64,000 nt of DNA from Paenibacillus sp. FSL H7-0331 (GCF_001956045.1 NZ_MRTH01000016.1:128602-192601); one strand, 5' to 3'; positions 25,152 to 34,329 are shown, numbered from the stretch's first letter. Notes: generated by a model not told the origin, from the sequence alone. Numbers and translations are program-made.

Positions 25152-26966
25152 ATGAACGGTTGGGCACACATCCTTAACGTCAAGTCATTTAGGCAAAAAT
25201 TGCTCGTTTCCTCGATCCTTTGTTTGATTGTTCCGATGGTTATCGCTGTGCTCATCTCCAACTATATTACGAAGGATGTATTGAAGGAGCAAGCGGTTTC
25301 CAATACGGAGCAAACCCTCTACACATTGGATATTTATGTTACGAATCTGATCAACAACCTGATATACACCACGAATGTCATTCAGTTCGATAATGAGGTT
25401 ACAACTATTTTGAATGACAGGATGACAGACAAAGGATCTGCAGCCCGATTTTTTCAGATCAAGAGGATGAATGAGAAATTCGCCAACGTGGAGATGGCTG
25501 CGAGCAATCCGATCTATTTGGCCGTCATTGATACATCTGGAACCGCTTACTCCAATTATTCTGAATTTCAGGATTACGATCCATTGAATTTCACACGCAT
25601 GGATTGGTTCCGTCAATTAGAAAATATGGATGCGTTGGAAACGTATTGGGTGGGAACACAGCCCAACTACATTGTTTCCAGTGCTAGTAAAAGTCCATAT
25701 CTGATCACGATTGCCCGTACGATTCGAAATTCCTCCAGAACGAGCGGCTATATTATCGCCAGCATGTTCGAAACCGATATTCACCATATATTTCAAAATT
25801 ACAGCAGCTCACAAGAGATTATGCTGGTGAACAGTAAGGGAGCCGTGCTATCGCACACCAACACTTCGCGAATCGGTACAACGTTTCCATATATGAACCA
25901 TATCGGGGATGTGGGCGAGGGACCCGTCATCATTAAGGAACAGAACAAGGATTTTTTGCTGGTCAGGCATAAGCTGTCTTTTTCGGATTGGTATTTGGTC
26001 AGCATGGTACCTTATAAAGAAGCGATCGATACCATCAGCCGTGTCCATCAAAATGTTTTACTGCTGACGATCACTTGTTTTGCCTTATTTCTCATTATTT
26101 TGCTGTATCTGATGAACCAGTTGACCAAACCCATCAAGCTGTTGGGTAAAGTGGCAGCCAAGGTGCGTTCAGGGAATTTAACAGTGAGGTCGAATATTTC
26201 AACTCATGATGAAATTGGGCAATTCGCCCAATCCTTCGACCATATGCTCGACCGTATCCAGCTTATGATCGGGCAAATTACGTTGGAGCAGACACGCAAG
26301 CGGACAGCAGAGCTCGAATTGCTGCAGGCTCAGGTGAACCCTCATATCCTGTTCAATACGATTAATTCCGTGCGAATGAAAATCTGGATGAAGGGTGACC
26401 GGGAAAATGCTGAACTGCTCAGCTCCTTATCCTCGTTTATGCGGATGACCATCAATCGCAACAATGAGTATATTTCCTTGCATGACGAGCTTGAGCTGAT
26501 CTCCAACTACGTCCTGCTGGTCAATTTCCGGCATAAGGAGCCGATTGTATTGGAGCTTAACCCTGCTTCGGAGACATTATTGGAAGAAATTCCGCGTTTC
26601 TCCATTCAACCTTTTGTAGAAAATGCTATCCTTCACGGGTTAAAGCATAAAGGCGGTACTGTTCGGGTCACGAGCTGGAAAGATTCCAAAGGATTAGCTA
26701 TAACGGTAGAGGACAATGGGGATGGCATGGGGCGGGATGTGCTGGATAGGCTGCGGAAGAAATTATTTTCCGGTATGGATGCGGAAGAGAGCAGCTCTGG
26801 ACACACTGATATCTCGGGAATCGGATTAAAAAATGCTTACGAACGTCTACAGCTCATATACGGTTGTAACAGCACTTTAGCTATAGAAAGTGAGGAAGGC
26901 ATCGGAACCAAGATCAGCATTTATATTCCAGGAAGCCATCGCAGGGAGGGGAAATCGAATGTATAA
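25152..26966 (+). CDS. Sensor histidine kinase, YesM family
   Basis: A 604-aa kinase. TM1 is at about residues 15-38 (LLVSSILCLIVPMVIAVL), an extracellular dCACHE-type region runs to about 295, TM2 is at about 298-320 (LLLTITCFALFLIILLYLM) and a HAMP domain follows. The phospho-acceptor region QVNPHILFNTINS is near residue 400. The ATPase boxes are ENAILHGLKHK, VEDNGDGMGRD and GIGLKNAYERL. It overlaps the response-regulator gene by 8 bases. YesM/YesN pairs in Paenibacillus sense extracellular glycans and control adjacent transporters, so this system probably regulates its own operon. Confidence 0.95.
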   Translation: MNGWAHILNVKSFRQKLLVSSILCLIVPMVIAVLISNYITKDVLKEQAVSNTEQTLYTLDIYVTNLINNLIYTTNVIQFDNEVTTILNDRMTDKGSAARFFQIKRMNEKFANVEMAASNPIYLAVIDTSGTAYSNYSEFQDYDPLNFTRMDWFRQLENMDALETYWVGTQPNYIVSSASKSPYLITIARTIRNSSRTSGYIIASMFETDIHHIFQNYSSSQEIMLVNSKGAVLSHTNTSRIGTTFPYMNHIGDVGEGPVIIKEQNKDFLLVRHKLSFSDWYLVSMVPYKEAIDTISRVHQNVLLLTITCFALFLIILLYLMNQLTKPIKLLGKVAAKVRSGNLTVRSNISTHDEIGQFAQSFDHMLDRIQLMIGQITLEQTRKRTAELELLQAQVNPHILFNTINSVRMKIWMKGDRENAELLSSLSSFMRMTINRNNEYISLHDELELISNYVLLVNFRHKEPIVLELNPASETLLEEIPRFSIQPFVENAILHGLKHKGGTVRVTSWKDSKGLAITVEDNGDGMGRDVLDRLRKKLFSGMDAEESSSGHTDISGIGLKNAYERLQLIYGCNSTLAIESEEGIGTKISIYIPGSHRREGKSNV

Positions 26967-28587
26967 GGTCATGTTGGTTGATGATGATTACCCCGTACTG
27001 GAATATTTGGAACAAATCATACCATGGGATGAGCTCGGCTTGCTCATGCAGGGCATGTATGATAACCCCCTTGAGGCCCTTGAACATGCAAAGGCAGAAA
27101 TGCCCGACATTCTGATTACGGATATCGGTATGCCGCACATATCGGGTATCGAGTTAATCAGGCAGCTAAAGGTACTGAACGGAGAGCTCTGCACCATCAT
27201 CCTCTCCTGCTACAACGACTTTCATTATGCTCAACAGGCTGTGAAGCTGAACGTTCAGGATTACATGCTGAAGGAAAGCATATCTCCTGATACGATAACG
27301 ACCCAACTGCAGCAGCTTTGTGGGCGCTTGGATGCGGTGAGGGAGAGTCGGAAACAGAGAAAACAGCTTCAGCATATTTTAAATGACAATAAGGCGGAGC
27401 TGAAGCAAAAATTTTTGTTGGGCACTATGAATAACCAGATATGGCATAAGGAAGAGTGGCTGGATACGCTTAGGCAGTATGGCATTAACTATGAAGCTCA
27501 CCCTTACTTGCTTGTGCTTTATCACATCGAACAGCATGCGCAAACGAAAAAGAATTTGAATATGTGTGATGACATGCTGATGTATGCAGTGGATAATGTG
27601 ATGGATGAAATGTTGGAGAAGGTGGAGGGAGCGATCAGCTTTCGCTACAGTACCAAGTCAGGATTCCTATTCATCCCCTGCCGCCTGACGGTGAAGGAAA
27701 ACGGATACAGCTTGGTGCACGATACACTCAAACGGGTTCAGGATTCACTGACCAAATATTTAAGGGTCCAGGCCTCATTTTATCTGGGTGAACGATCTGG
27801 ACAGCCGCGCCAGCTAAAAGCTAACCTGCTCAAGCTATTAAATACGCTCGAACATCGTTTTTATTTGCCGGAAGGGTATATAGGCGTTATTAAGGAAGAG
27901 GAATTTTCAAAAGCAGATTTGTTTACCTACTTTTCCCAGGCGCTTGAGGAAATCAAACAGCTTATTTTGCAGGAGGATGTCCAAGGCATGGAGGAGGCGG
28001 CTTCCAGATGGATGTCCTTTGTAGAGAAAGAACGGTTTCCTCCGGATATGGTCAAAGAATGGGCATTGAAGCTGCTTCTGGACATGCGAGTTAAATTCAA
28101 ATCACTGCAAAAATTCCAAACCAACTATTCCGTTGAGGTTCTCCACAGCACGATGAGCGAGATCGATCATACGAATCAATTGAAAAGCTGGATGTTAGTG
28201 CATTTGGAGGAGATGCTTTCGCAAATGGGCACTATATTCCAACAATCCAAGCGGGGGGAAATCAGTGAAGCGCAGCGATACGTTCAGGATCATCTGCATC
28301 AAAAAATAACGCTAGAGGAGGTAGCCGAATACCTACACTTGAATTCCTCCTACTTCAGCAGATTGTATAAGAAGGAAACGGGCTTGACCTTTATTGAATA
28401 TGTGATCCAAACCAAGATGAATAAAGCCAAAGAGCTATTGGATAACACGGACAAAACGGTGGAAGAGATATCTTATATGTTGGGCTACGACAATAAGCGT
28501 TACTTTATTCAGCTATTCAAAAATGAAATCGGTGTACCCCCACTGATCTATAGCCGGGGCAGCGATACGAGGAGGAGCAAACCATGA
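26959..28587 (+). CDS. Response regulator, YesN family (REC plus AraC HTH)
   Basis: A 542-aa protein. The receiver domain 1-120 has the acidic pocket DDD (8-10), phospho-acceptor D55 in LITDIGMPHISG and Lys in VQDYMLKES. A long middle region follows, then a C-terminal AraC HTH (LEEVAEYLHLNSSYFSRLYKK; VEEISYMLGYDNKRYFIQLFKNEIG). ATG 26959, inside the kinase end and preceded by GGGAGGGG, was preferred to an upstream frame. Phosphorylated by the adjacent kinase, it should activate the sugar operon. Confidence 0.95.
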   Translation: MYKVMLVDDDYPVLEYLEQIIPWDELGLLMQGMYDNPLEALEHAKAEMPDILITDIGMPHISGIELIRQLKVLNGELCTIILSCYNDFHYAQQAVKLNVQDYMLKESISPDTITTQLQQLCGRLDAVRESRKQRKQLQHILNDNKAELKQKFLLGTMNNQIWHKEEWLDTLRQYGINYEAHPYLLVLYHIEQHAQTKKNLNMCDDMLMYAVDNVMDEMLEKVEGAISFRYSTKSGFLFIPCRLTVKENGYSLVHDTLKRVQDSLTKYLRVQASFYLGERSGQPRQLKANLLKLLNTLEHRFYLPEGYIGVIKEEEFSKADLFTYFSQALEEIKQLILQEDVQGMEEAASRWMSFVEKERFPPDMVKEWALKLLLDMRVKFKSLQKFQTNYSVEVLHSTMSEIDHTNQLKSWMLVHLEEMLSQMGTIFQQSKRGEISEAQRYVQDHLHQKITLEEVAEYLHLNSSYFSRLYKKETGLTFIEYVIQTKMNKAKELLDNTDKTVEEISYMLGYDNKRYFIQLFKNEIGVPPLIYSRGSDTRRSKP

Positions 28588-29630
28588 TTTACTTTGACGA
28601 GAAGAAATATATTCAGTCGATTCTGGCAAAAACTACCCGTGAGTTCGATTATCACCAGGTGTTGGACACAGGAAAGTGGTTGGAATGGCAGCAGGCTTTT
28701 CGCAGTAAACTGGCTGAGATCACAGGCCTTGAGCAAATCAGACGACAATCAGCCGGCGTCCCGCTATCGCCGCGAGTAACGGAAATAGTCGAGTTTCCTG
28801 ATTATGTCCGGGAGAAGATCTATATCACAAGTGAAACCGATATCGAAGTACCGTTCTATCTTCTGCTGCCGAAGAATAGAGTAAAGCCGGTGCCATTAGC
28901 GATTTGTGCACATGGGCATGGGAGACGCGGCAAGGAGGACTATGCTGGTAACTTCGAAAGCCCGGAGGCTCGGGAAGAGGCAATACGCCAGGATCGGGAT
29001 TTAGCAGAGCAAGCGGTTGCGCAGGGCTATGCCGCTATTGTACCCGAAGTGCGGGGGTTCTGGGAGATGGCTCGGCAGGAGGATATGGACGAAGGTAAAA
29101 GCAAATCCTGCGATGATCTGCAGCGGATATCACTCATGTTTGGCCGTTCGTTAATTGGCGAGCGGGTGCATGACTTCAGTAGAGTGCTGGATTATGCAGC
29201 GACTCGCCCGGAGCTGGATATGGACAAGGTTATGATAACAGGTAATTCCAGCGGTGGTGCGGTGTGCGTATTTACAGCAGCCCTGGATAAACGTATTCGC
29301 TTGGTAGCGCCGGGCTGTTATTTTTGTACGTTTGAGCACTCGGTGGTGTCGGTCCATCATTGTATCTGCAATGCCGTTCCCGGTATGATGCAGGTCGGAG
29401 AGATGTATGATGTGATAGGATTAATTGCTCCCCGTCCTGTGCTGATGATCAACGGCGAATCCGACCCGCTCTTTCCAATAGAAGGGGTACATATTTCCTT
29501 CGAGCATGTTCAAAACATATATGAGCAATTCGGTGCAGCTGACCGATGCGAGTTGTTTGTCGGAGACGGGGGACACCGTTACTTTAAAGACCGTGTATGG
29601 GATTTTGTCAGAGAGCATTTGGGGTCTTGA
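28584..29630 (+). CDS. Alpha/beta hydrolase (acetyl-esterase-like, PF12715/dienelactone-hydrolase type)
   Basis: A 348-aa protein with the alpha/beta hydrolase fold. Oxyanion region CAHGHGRRGKEDYAGN; nucleophile elbow ITGNSSGGA (GxSxG form); acid ESDPLFP; His in GDGGHRYFKD. No signal peptide, so it acts inside the cell. It overlaps the YesN gene by the ATGA pattern and is the last gene of the sugar operon. The placement suggests deacylation of an imported glycan; the substrate is not determinable. Confidence 0.88.
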   Translation: MIYFDEKKYIQSILAKTTREFDYHQVLDTGKWLEWQQAFRSKLAEITGLEQIRRQSAGVPLSPRVTEIVEFPDYVREKIYITSETDIEVPFYLLLPKNRVKPVPLAICAHGHGRRGKEDYAGNFESPEAREEAIRQDRDLAEQAVAQGYAAIVPEVRGFWEMARQEDMDEGKSKSCDDLQRISLMFGRSLIGERVHDFSRVLDYAATRPELDMDKVMITGNSSGGAVCVFTAALDKRIRLVAPGCYFCTFEHSVVSVHHCICNAVPGMMQVGEMYDVIGLIAPRPVLMINGESDPLFPIEGVHISFEHVQNIYEQFGAADRCELFVGDGGHRYFKDRVWDFVREHLGS

Positions 29631-29682
29631 GCTGAAGCTGTCTCGCGTCCTGGCTGCTCCTGCTTGTGCAGAAGCTACAATA

Positions 29683-29707
29683 AGACTGCCGGTATTCCCG
29701 GCAGTCT
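29683..29707 (+). terminator. Hairpin between convergent operons
   Basis: Perfect 10-bp arms AGACTGCCGG and CCGGCAGTCT with a TATTC loop, 50 bases past the hydrolase stop. No long T-run. Confidence 0.6.
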
Positions 29708-29833
29708 GGTAGAAAGGGTGTCTTAGAGCAAACATCGGCTGCATCGGAAGCGGTAAAGGCATCGACCCCAGCTGTGGATTCTCTGTACCTAAATTGCTGG
29801 GGGTATACTACTGACAGCTCCACTGCAGAGCGA

Positions 29834-31456
29834 TTAGCTGCTCGGCAAGGTCGTTGGCTCCACTACGACTTGAGGGACAGGAGCAGGCTTCGACTTGTCG
29901 TCGGACACGGGTGGTAGTGGCACAACGGCAGGGGCTGATCTTGTTGTGTCTTCTAACAGCATTGGCTTCTGCGCTGCGGAAGGTGCCGGAGCCGGTCTCG
30001 ACTTGTTGTCGGACACGGGTGGCTCCGGTACAGCAACAGCTGCTGGTCTCGGTTTATCATCCAACACCGCAGGCTGCCTTACAGATGCGATCGGTTTTGG
30101 CTTGTCTTCTTGAACCGCTGGTTCCTGACTTGTGGATGCGAACAGCATCGGCGTCTCTTCCGATCCCGTTGGCTGCTGTCTTGCAGGAGCTGCCGTTCGC
30201 GGCTTATCATCCACTACGGCAGGCTGCGATCCAACGGGCGTTGCCGTTCCCGACTTGCCTTCTACGGCAGGCTGCGTTCCTATGGAAGCGGTCAGTGATG
30301 GCTTGTCGTCCTGCGTCGCTGATTGCGTCCCTATGGAAGCAGATCCTCCCAGCTTCTCTTCGTTAGCTGGCGGATTCGACTCCGTAGTAACCGACTGTTT
30401 GACTTTTTCTTCGGAGATTGTTGTACTCACCGATTGTGAAGCTGTCTCACTGGTCTTGGGATTTGTTAGAGCGCAGCCACTGATGAAGATTATGGCTGCC
30501 ATCCCAAGGAAAGACCAGCGATAGGAATTGGATTTAAACTGTTTGATCATCGTAATTCTCCTTTGCAGTTGTGCTTTACTGCCTGTAAGATTGACGTTCC
30601 CTGCAATTCGAACAGGCTGCGAGAAATTTTCTAATAATTTGATGAGAGTATGTCCATAATCCTGGCTTTTGTCAGGAGCAAGGTAACTGAGCGCAAGCGC
30701 GTCGCTGGCGATTTCCTGATCTTCCCGCATTCGACGATAGGCATACCACAGGACGGGATTAAACCAATGAATAATTAGCAAAATATGCATGAACCAATTT
30801 ACCGCAATATCATTTCGCTTGCTATGGGCCAATTCATGCAGGAACACATGCTGCAATTGCTCGTCATTCAAATGATTTATTGTAGCTTGAGGCATGATCA
30901 ATTGCGGTTTGATCATACCAAAAAGGGTCGGTGTAGACGTACTGGGGGATTCCACCAGAGCAATCGGTTTATGAATCGACATCATTTTTTTACATTGATC
31001 AAAAAGCTCCAGTATTCTTGCATCGGTTATCCTAACCGTCTCTTTGCTCATCTGTTGGGCAAATCTTCTGTTGATCCGAATTGTGTACGCCCCCAATACA
31101 CACACACCAATCAGCCATACCACGAAAACATTTCGGTACATCGTTTGGACAGCAGTTTTTTCCGATAGTGCAGCTTCGGCGAGTTTTTCCTCCTGATTGA
31201 CATGGACGGTTGAGTGAACGGAATCCGTATAACCGATCCAATTATAAATACTGAATTCACTCTCTGGGCCCCATGGCAGCATTAATCGGACTATAACAAG
31301 CAGCCACATCAAGTAATGCCATCTTGGCTTCAACCGATGCTTGAGCACACGCTGCATCACAACAATCAGTACAACCAAGACACTTGCCATGATCGAGACC
31401 GACCATACCCAATCAAACAGCTTGATAAGCTGCTCCGTTATTTGATTCACATTCAC
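29834..31456 (-). CDS. M56-family (BlaR1/MecR1-like) metallopeptidase with repeat-rich C-terminal tail
   Basis: A 540-aa membrane protein with helices at about residues 17-35, 45-60, 106-122 and 210-225. The gluzincin motif FLHELAHSKRND is near residue 210, followed by DQEIASDALAL, as in BlaR1. A last hydrophobic segment SFLGMAAIIFISGCA (about 315-330) is followed by some 210 residues rich in Ala/Pro/Val with about nine copies of a 16-19 aa unit. True BlaR1 carries a penicillin-binding sensor there; none is visible. The start is GTG. Lies downstream of BlaI on the same strand. It probably releases BlaI repression on sensing cell-wall stress; the signal is unknown. Confidence 0.9.
   Translation of the reverse strand: MNVNQITEQLIKLFDWVWSVSIMASVLVVLIVVMQRVLKHRLKPRWHYLMWLLVIVRLMLPWGPESEFSIYNWIGYTDSVHSTVHVNQEEKLAEAALSEKTAVQTMYRNVFVVWLIGVCVLGAYTIRINRRFAQQMSKETVRITDARILELFDQCKKMMSIHKPIALVESPSTSTPTLFGMIKPQLIMPQATINHLNDEQLQHVFLHELAHSKRNDIAVNWFMHILLIIHWFNPVLWYAYRRMREDQEIASDALALSYLAPDKSQDYGHTLIKLLENFSQPVRIAGNVNLTGSKAQLQRRITMIKQFKSNSYRWSFLGMAAIIFISGCALTNPKTSETASQSVSTTISEEKVKQSVTTESNPPANEEKLGGSASIGTQSATQDDKPSLTASIGTQPAVEGKSGTATPVGSQPAVVDDKPRTAAPARQQPTGSEETPMLFASTSQEPAVQEDKPKPIASVRQPAVLDDKPRPAAVAVPEPPVSDNKSRPAPAPSAAQKPMLLEDTTRSAPAVVPLPPVSDDKSKPAPVPQVVVEPTTLPSS
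29837..30349 (-). repeat. Tandem coding repeat in the M56 protein tail
   Basis: Residues 370-540 hold about nine imperfect units of 16-19 aa with the pattern DDKxxxxAxxxxxQPAV, for example QEDKPKPIASVRQPAV and LDDKPRPAAVAVPEPPV. The DNA is GC-richer than its surroundings and produces long open frames on the opposite strand that are not genes. Confidence 0.85.
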
Positions 31457-31525
31457 CCTTCCCTTTCTCTCTTGTAATCATTCCAGATGCGATAATGGCG
31501 GGCTTGATGCTTACCTGCAGCTCTT

Positions 31526-31900
31526 TCATTTTGTTTTATCATCAAGGATGCTTTTCAATTCTTTAATATCTTCGGCAGATAGCTTGTCTTCTTTCAAAAA
31601 GTTAACCAACATCGGTTTAAAGGCACCGCCGTAAATCCTTTTCAGGAAGGACTCCGTTTCGTACCTTACACATTCGTCCTCGGTTACGAGCGGGAAATAG
31701 GCGTACACCTTATTTTCTTGCGAATACGAAATAGCTTGTTTTTGGGTCAGTCTGTTTAAAAGCGTTCTTACCGTTTTTGGTTTCCAATCGGTTTGATCTT
31801 CCAGAGCCTCGATAACCTCGTTGGCCGTACGTGGCGTCTTGGCCCAGAGTACTTTCATGACTTCCCATTCCGCATCGGATATTTGGGGGACATTTGTCAC
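31526..31900 (-). CDS. BlaI/MecI/CopY-family repressor
   Basis: A 124-aa winged-helix repressor: VPQISDAEWEVMKVLWAK, then RTANEVIEALEDQTDWKPKT and VRTLLNRLTQKQAI, the family DNA-binding region, and a C-terminal dimerisation half. GTG 31900 was chosen because AGGAGG lies 7 bases upstream; longer forms would cover the operator. Two BlaI-type dyads lie just upstream. It probably represses itself and the M56 gene, with inactivation by M56 proteolysis as in the bla/mec paradigm. Confidence 0.94.
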   Translation of the reverse strand: MTNVPQISDAEWEVMKVLWAKTPRTANEVIEALEDQTDWKPKTVRTLLNRLTQKQAISYSQENKVYAYFPLVTEDECVRYETESFLKRIYGGAFKPMLVNFLKEDKLSAEDIKELKSILDDKTK

Positions 31901-31924
31901 AGGCTTACCTCCTGACTTTTGTAG

Positions 31925-31963
31925 ATTACATATGTAATACAATAGTTATATTACACATGTAAT
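31925..31963 (-). promoter_or_regulatory. Double BlaI operator
   Basis: Two dyads, ATTACATATGTAAT (31925-31938) and ATTACACATGTAAT (31950-31963), with centres 25 bases apart, contain the TACA-n2-TGTA core of BlaI/MecI operators. They lie directly upstream of the repressor start. Confidence 0.88.
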
Positions 31964-32088
31964 CCACAGCTGTCAACTGTAAGTTCAAATATGCTGTCCA
32001 AGTATGTTAAATCGGGAAGGCGTGATAAAATAGAGCCTCAGGAGACACAGTCGTTATCTGAAAAAGTAATCAAGAAGGGTGGAGAAGC

Positions 32089-32652
32089 GTGGCGGTTTCA
32101 TTTTATCAAATCATGTCAGTTGTATGCATAGCCGTCATGCTGCTTGTGATGCTGTTAATTGTAACCTCCAGCCTGTTGAACGGAATTTCGCCGATGCCTT
32201 CATCGCTTCAGGTCCGCCGCACGGTAGCCGCCGAAATCAACCGATTTTCCAGACAAGGATCGATTGTAGAAGCTGGCTCTGGTTGGGGAACGCTCGCTCT
32301 GCATCTGGTCAAGCATTGTCCCGGTTGGCGGTTGATTGGCATTGAGAATTCGCTCATTCCGCTTTGGAGCTCGCAGTTGATCGGTCGCCTGTCAGTCCGT
32401 GACCGAAATAGAGACAGACTGGCCTTTTGCTATGGCAATATTTATGGGTACTCCTATGATCATACGGATATCGTGGTCTGCTATTTATACCCCGGCGCGA
32501 TGAGACGTCTGAGTACAATCCTTCAGGAGCGGCTGGCACCGGGAGCGCTGGTGATTAGCGTCTGCTTTGCGATGCCAGACTGGGAGCCTGATCGCATGAT
32601 CACCTGTAAGGACCTATATCGAACCAAGGTTTACGTGTACAGCCGCAAGTAG
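32089..32652 (+). CDS. Small membrane-anchored SAM-dependent methyltransferase
   Basis: A 187-aa protein with one N-terminal helix (residues 5-27, IMSVVCIAVMLLVMLLIVTS) and a Rossmann methyltransferase domain. Motif I is VEAGSGWGTLALHL at about 63-76 and IGIENSLIPLW follows. DIVVCYLYPGAMRRL fits motif II/IV. The start is GTG after GGGTGGAG. The methyl acceptor is unknown. Its stop lies 80 bases before a SAM riboswitch, which is transcribed separately and does not control this gene. Confidence 0.85.
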   Translation: MAVSFYQIMSVVCIAVMLLVMLLIVTSSLLNGISPMPSSLQVRRTVAAEINRFSRQGSIVEAGSGWGTLALHLVKHCPGWRLIGIENSLIPLWSSQLIGRLSVRDRNRDRLAFCYGNIYGYSYDHTDIVVCYLYPGAMRRLSTILQERLAPGALVISVCFAMPDWEPDRMITCKDLYRTKVYVYSRK

Positions 32653-32732
32653 AGGTATTTTAAAAAAGCATCAACAGTTGGTCTTGATATACCTGATATA
32701 AGCTGATAATGTAAAAAATAACAATTGCATAT

Positions 32733-32845
32733 AGCTCTTATCCAGAGTTCGGTGGAGGGACTGGCCCTATGAAACCGCGGCAACCGACTTGCTACAAGCA
32801 CGGTGCAAATTCCTGCAAAGTTTATTCTTTGCAAAGATGAGAGGG
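32733..32845 (+). promoter_or_regulatory. SAM-I (S-box) riboswitch aptamer
   Basis: P1 arms CTCTTATC (32735-32742) and GATGAGAG (32836-32843) enclose the conserved S-box core: GGTGGAGGGACTGGCCC, ATGAAACC, GGCAACC and a GCAAAG...CTTTGC P4 hairpin (32814-32834). The layout matches the SAM-I class strongly. It precedes a terminator and then a NUDIX gene, an unusual regulon member. Confidence 0.93.
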
Positions 32846-32874
32846 AGAAGCATGGTAAGCGTCTGACTGTAGAG

Positions 32875-32899
32875 CCCCCTTTCATAGGGGGTTCTTTGT
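32875..32899 (+). terminator. Riboswitch expression-platform terminator
   Basis: CCCCCT and AGGGGG arms with loop TTCAT, followed by a TTCTTTGTT tract, 30 bases after the aptamer. This is the expected SAM-dependent terminator. Confidence 0.85.
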
Positions 32900-32929
32900 T
32901 GATTTTGAACTATTTAAGGGGGAAATTAT

Positions 32930-33406
32930 GTGGCAATACGAACTAGAGTTGCTTGTGTGGCTATCAGGAATGGTAGCATAGTACTCATGGAAAAAAAGAT
33001 TCGGAGCTATTTTAATTACCAGCAATTAACCCCTCCTGGCGGTGGTGTCGAATTGCATGAAATTTTGGAGGATGCTTGCATCAGAGAAATGGATGAGGAG
33101 ACCGGTTTATGTATTGAAAGGCCAGTATTAAGAGGCATTGTTTCTTATATCAATCATGCAAATCAGGATCATGCTGTGACTACCTTTTTTGTAACACGTC
33201 ATGTTCTTGGAGAGCTGATGACGAAGGAGCCTGAAAAGCATATTCCGCACTGGGTGGCGCTAAGTGATCTTAAGCTTAACGAGAGGGTGCCTGATTACTA
33301 TAAGGAATGTATTCGTATTCTGTTAGCGGAGCAAACATTTCTTAATGCGAGATTAGAGTGGAATAAACCCGGCACGACTGACAAGTTTACATGGACGATT
33401 ATGTGA
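32930..33406 (+). CDS. NUDIX hydrolase under a SAM riboswitch
   Basis: A 158-aa NUDIX protein with a perfect box GX5EX7REUXEEXGU at residues 38-60 (ending REMDEETGL). It begins GTG-ACT-like (VAIRTRVACVAIRNGS) after AAGGGGGAA; an overlapping ATG two bases earlier is out of frame and stops quickly. The family hydrolyses nucleoside diphosphates linked to another moiety; the substrate is unclear. It is the first gene after the SAM-I riboswitch, so it should be expressed when SAM is low. It may be alone on that transcript, since the next gene begins 105 bases later. Confidence 0.9.
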   Translation: MAIRTRVACVAIRNGSIVLMEKKIRSYFNYQQLTPPGGGVELHEILEDACIREMDEETGLCIERPVLRGIVSYINHANQDHAVTTFFVTRHVLGELMTKEPEKHIPHWVALSDLKLNERVPDYYKECIRILLAEQTFLNARLEWNKPGTTDKFTWTIM

Positions 33407-33511
33407 TGCTGCTGTGCAAAATCCACCAACTTTCAGCCAGCTTTCAGCTTCATATGGTATGTTCAAAGCAGCATATAATCATAAGCAGCGGAGGGTGGGA
33501 GCAGGGCTCAG

Positions 33512-34318
33512 ATGAGAGAAAAGGCGATTCGATGGACGATGATCATGGGTTTGGTATCGGGGCTGTTGTGGGTAGGCGGGCTTGTATTTGCGATGCAGGA
33601 TTATTTCACAGGTGCAGCGACCGCACAGCCTCCACGAGCACCTATAGAGCAGCCAGCGGCTGCGATTCCGGTACTTGCTCCCGTTGCAGTTAAGGAGGGC
33701 ACCTTCCGGGTGCTGGCACTTGGCGACTCTTTGACCAAAGGGACGGGGGACCCGGAGCGGAAGGGATATGTCGGACATGCTGTAGCAGATATGAAGGCTA
33801 AGTCAGGGAAAGAGATTGTGTTGGAAAATCTCGGGATAGATGGACAAACCTCCACGCAATTGGTGGCATCTCTTGGACAAGCACCCGTTCAGGCTCAGGT
33901 CAAGGCGGCTGATATTATTCTCGTCAGCATAGGCGGGAATGATCTGTTCCGTGGTGGGCAGGCAATGGGGGATTTATCTGAGACCCGAATCAAAGAAACC
34001 GAGGACGCGTATTTGCCTCAGCTCGATGGGATTTTGAAGCAGCTGCGGGAGCACAATCCTACGGCGAGAATCTTCCTCATTGGTTTGTACAATCCATTCA
34101 GCGAATTGAAGGATAGCGTAACAACGAACAAAATCGTGAGGGATTGGAACTATAAATCATCAGAAATTGCTGCCAAATATACATTAACTGTGCAGGTGCC
34201 GACCTTTGATTTATTTCAATTGAAGGTACAGGATTATTTGGCCAAAGACTTGTTCCATCCGAATGCAGCCGGCTACCGTTTAATCGGGGACCGATTGGCT
34301 TCACTAATTACGTGGTAG
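33512..34318 (+). CDS. SGNH/GDSL-family lipase/esterase, membrane-anchored
   Basis: A 268-aa protein with an N-terminal helix (residues 8-28) acting as anchor or signal, and an Ala/Pro linker. The SGNH hydrolase domain shows VLALGDSLTKGTGD (nucleophile Ser), SIGGNDLF (block III Asn) and DLFHPNAAGY (Asp-x-x-His). Similar to YpmR/lysophospholipase-like proteins of Bacillota. Followed within 12 bases by the ABC ATPase gene, so probably co-transcribed. Extracellular acyl-ester hydrolysis is expected. Confidence 0.91.
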   Translation: MREKAIRWTMIMGLVSGLLWVGGLVFAMQDYFTGAATAQPPRAPIEQPAAAIPVLAPVAVKEGTFRVLALGDSLTKGTGDPERKGYVGHAVADMKAKSGKEIVLENLGIDGQTSTQLVASLGQAPVQAQVKAADIILVSIGGNDLFRGGQAMGDLSETRIKETEDAYLPQLDGILKQLREHNPTARIFLIGLYNPFSELKDSVTTNKIVRDWNYKSSEIAAKYTLTVQVPTFDLFQLKVQDYLAKDLFHPNAAGYRLIGDRLASLITW

Positions 34319-34329
34319 GGGGTGGGCAT

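Noticed and set aside
29854..30524. Overlapping plus-strand frames up to 170 codons opposite the M56 protein
   Set aside because: They are antisense shadows of the Pro/Ala repeat tail and have no ribosome binding site.
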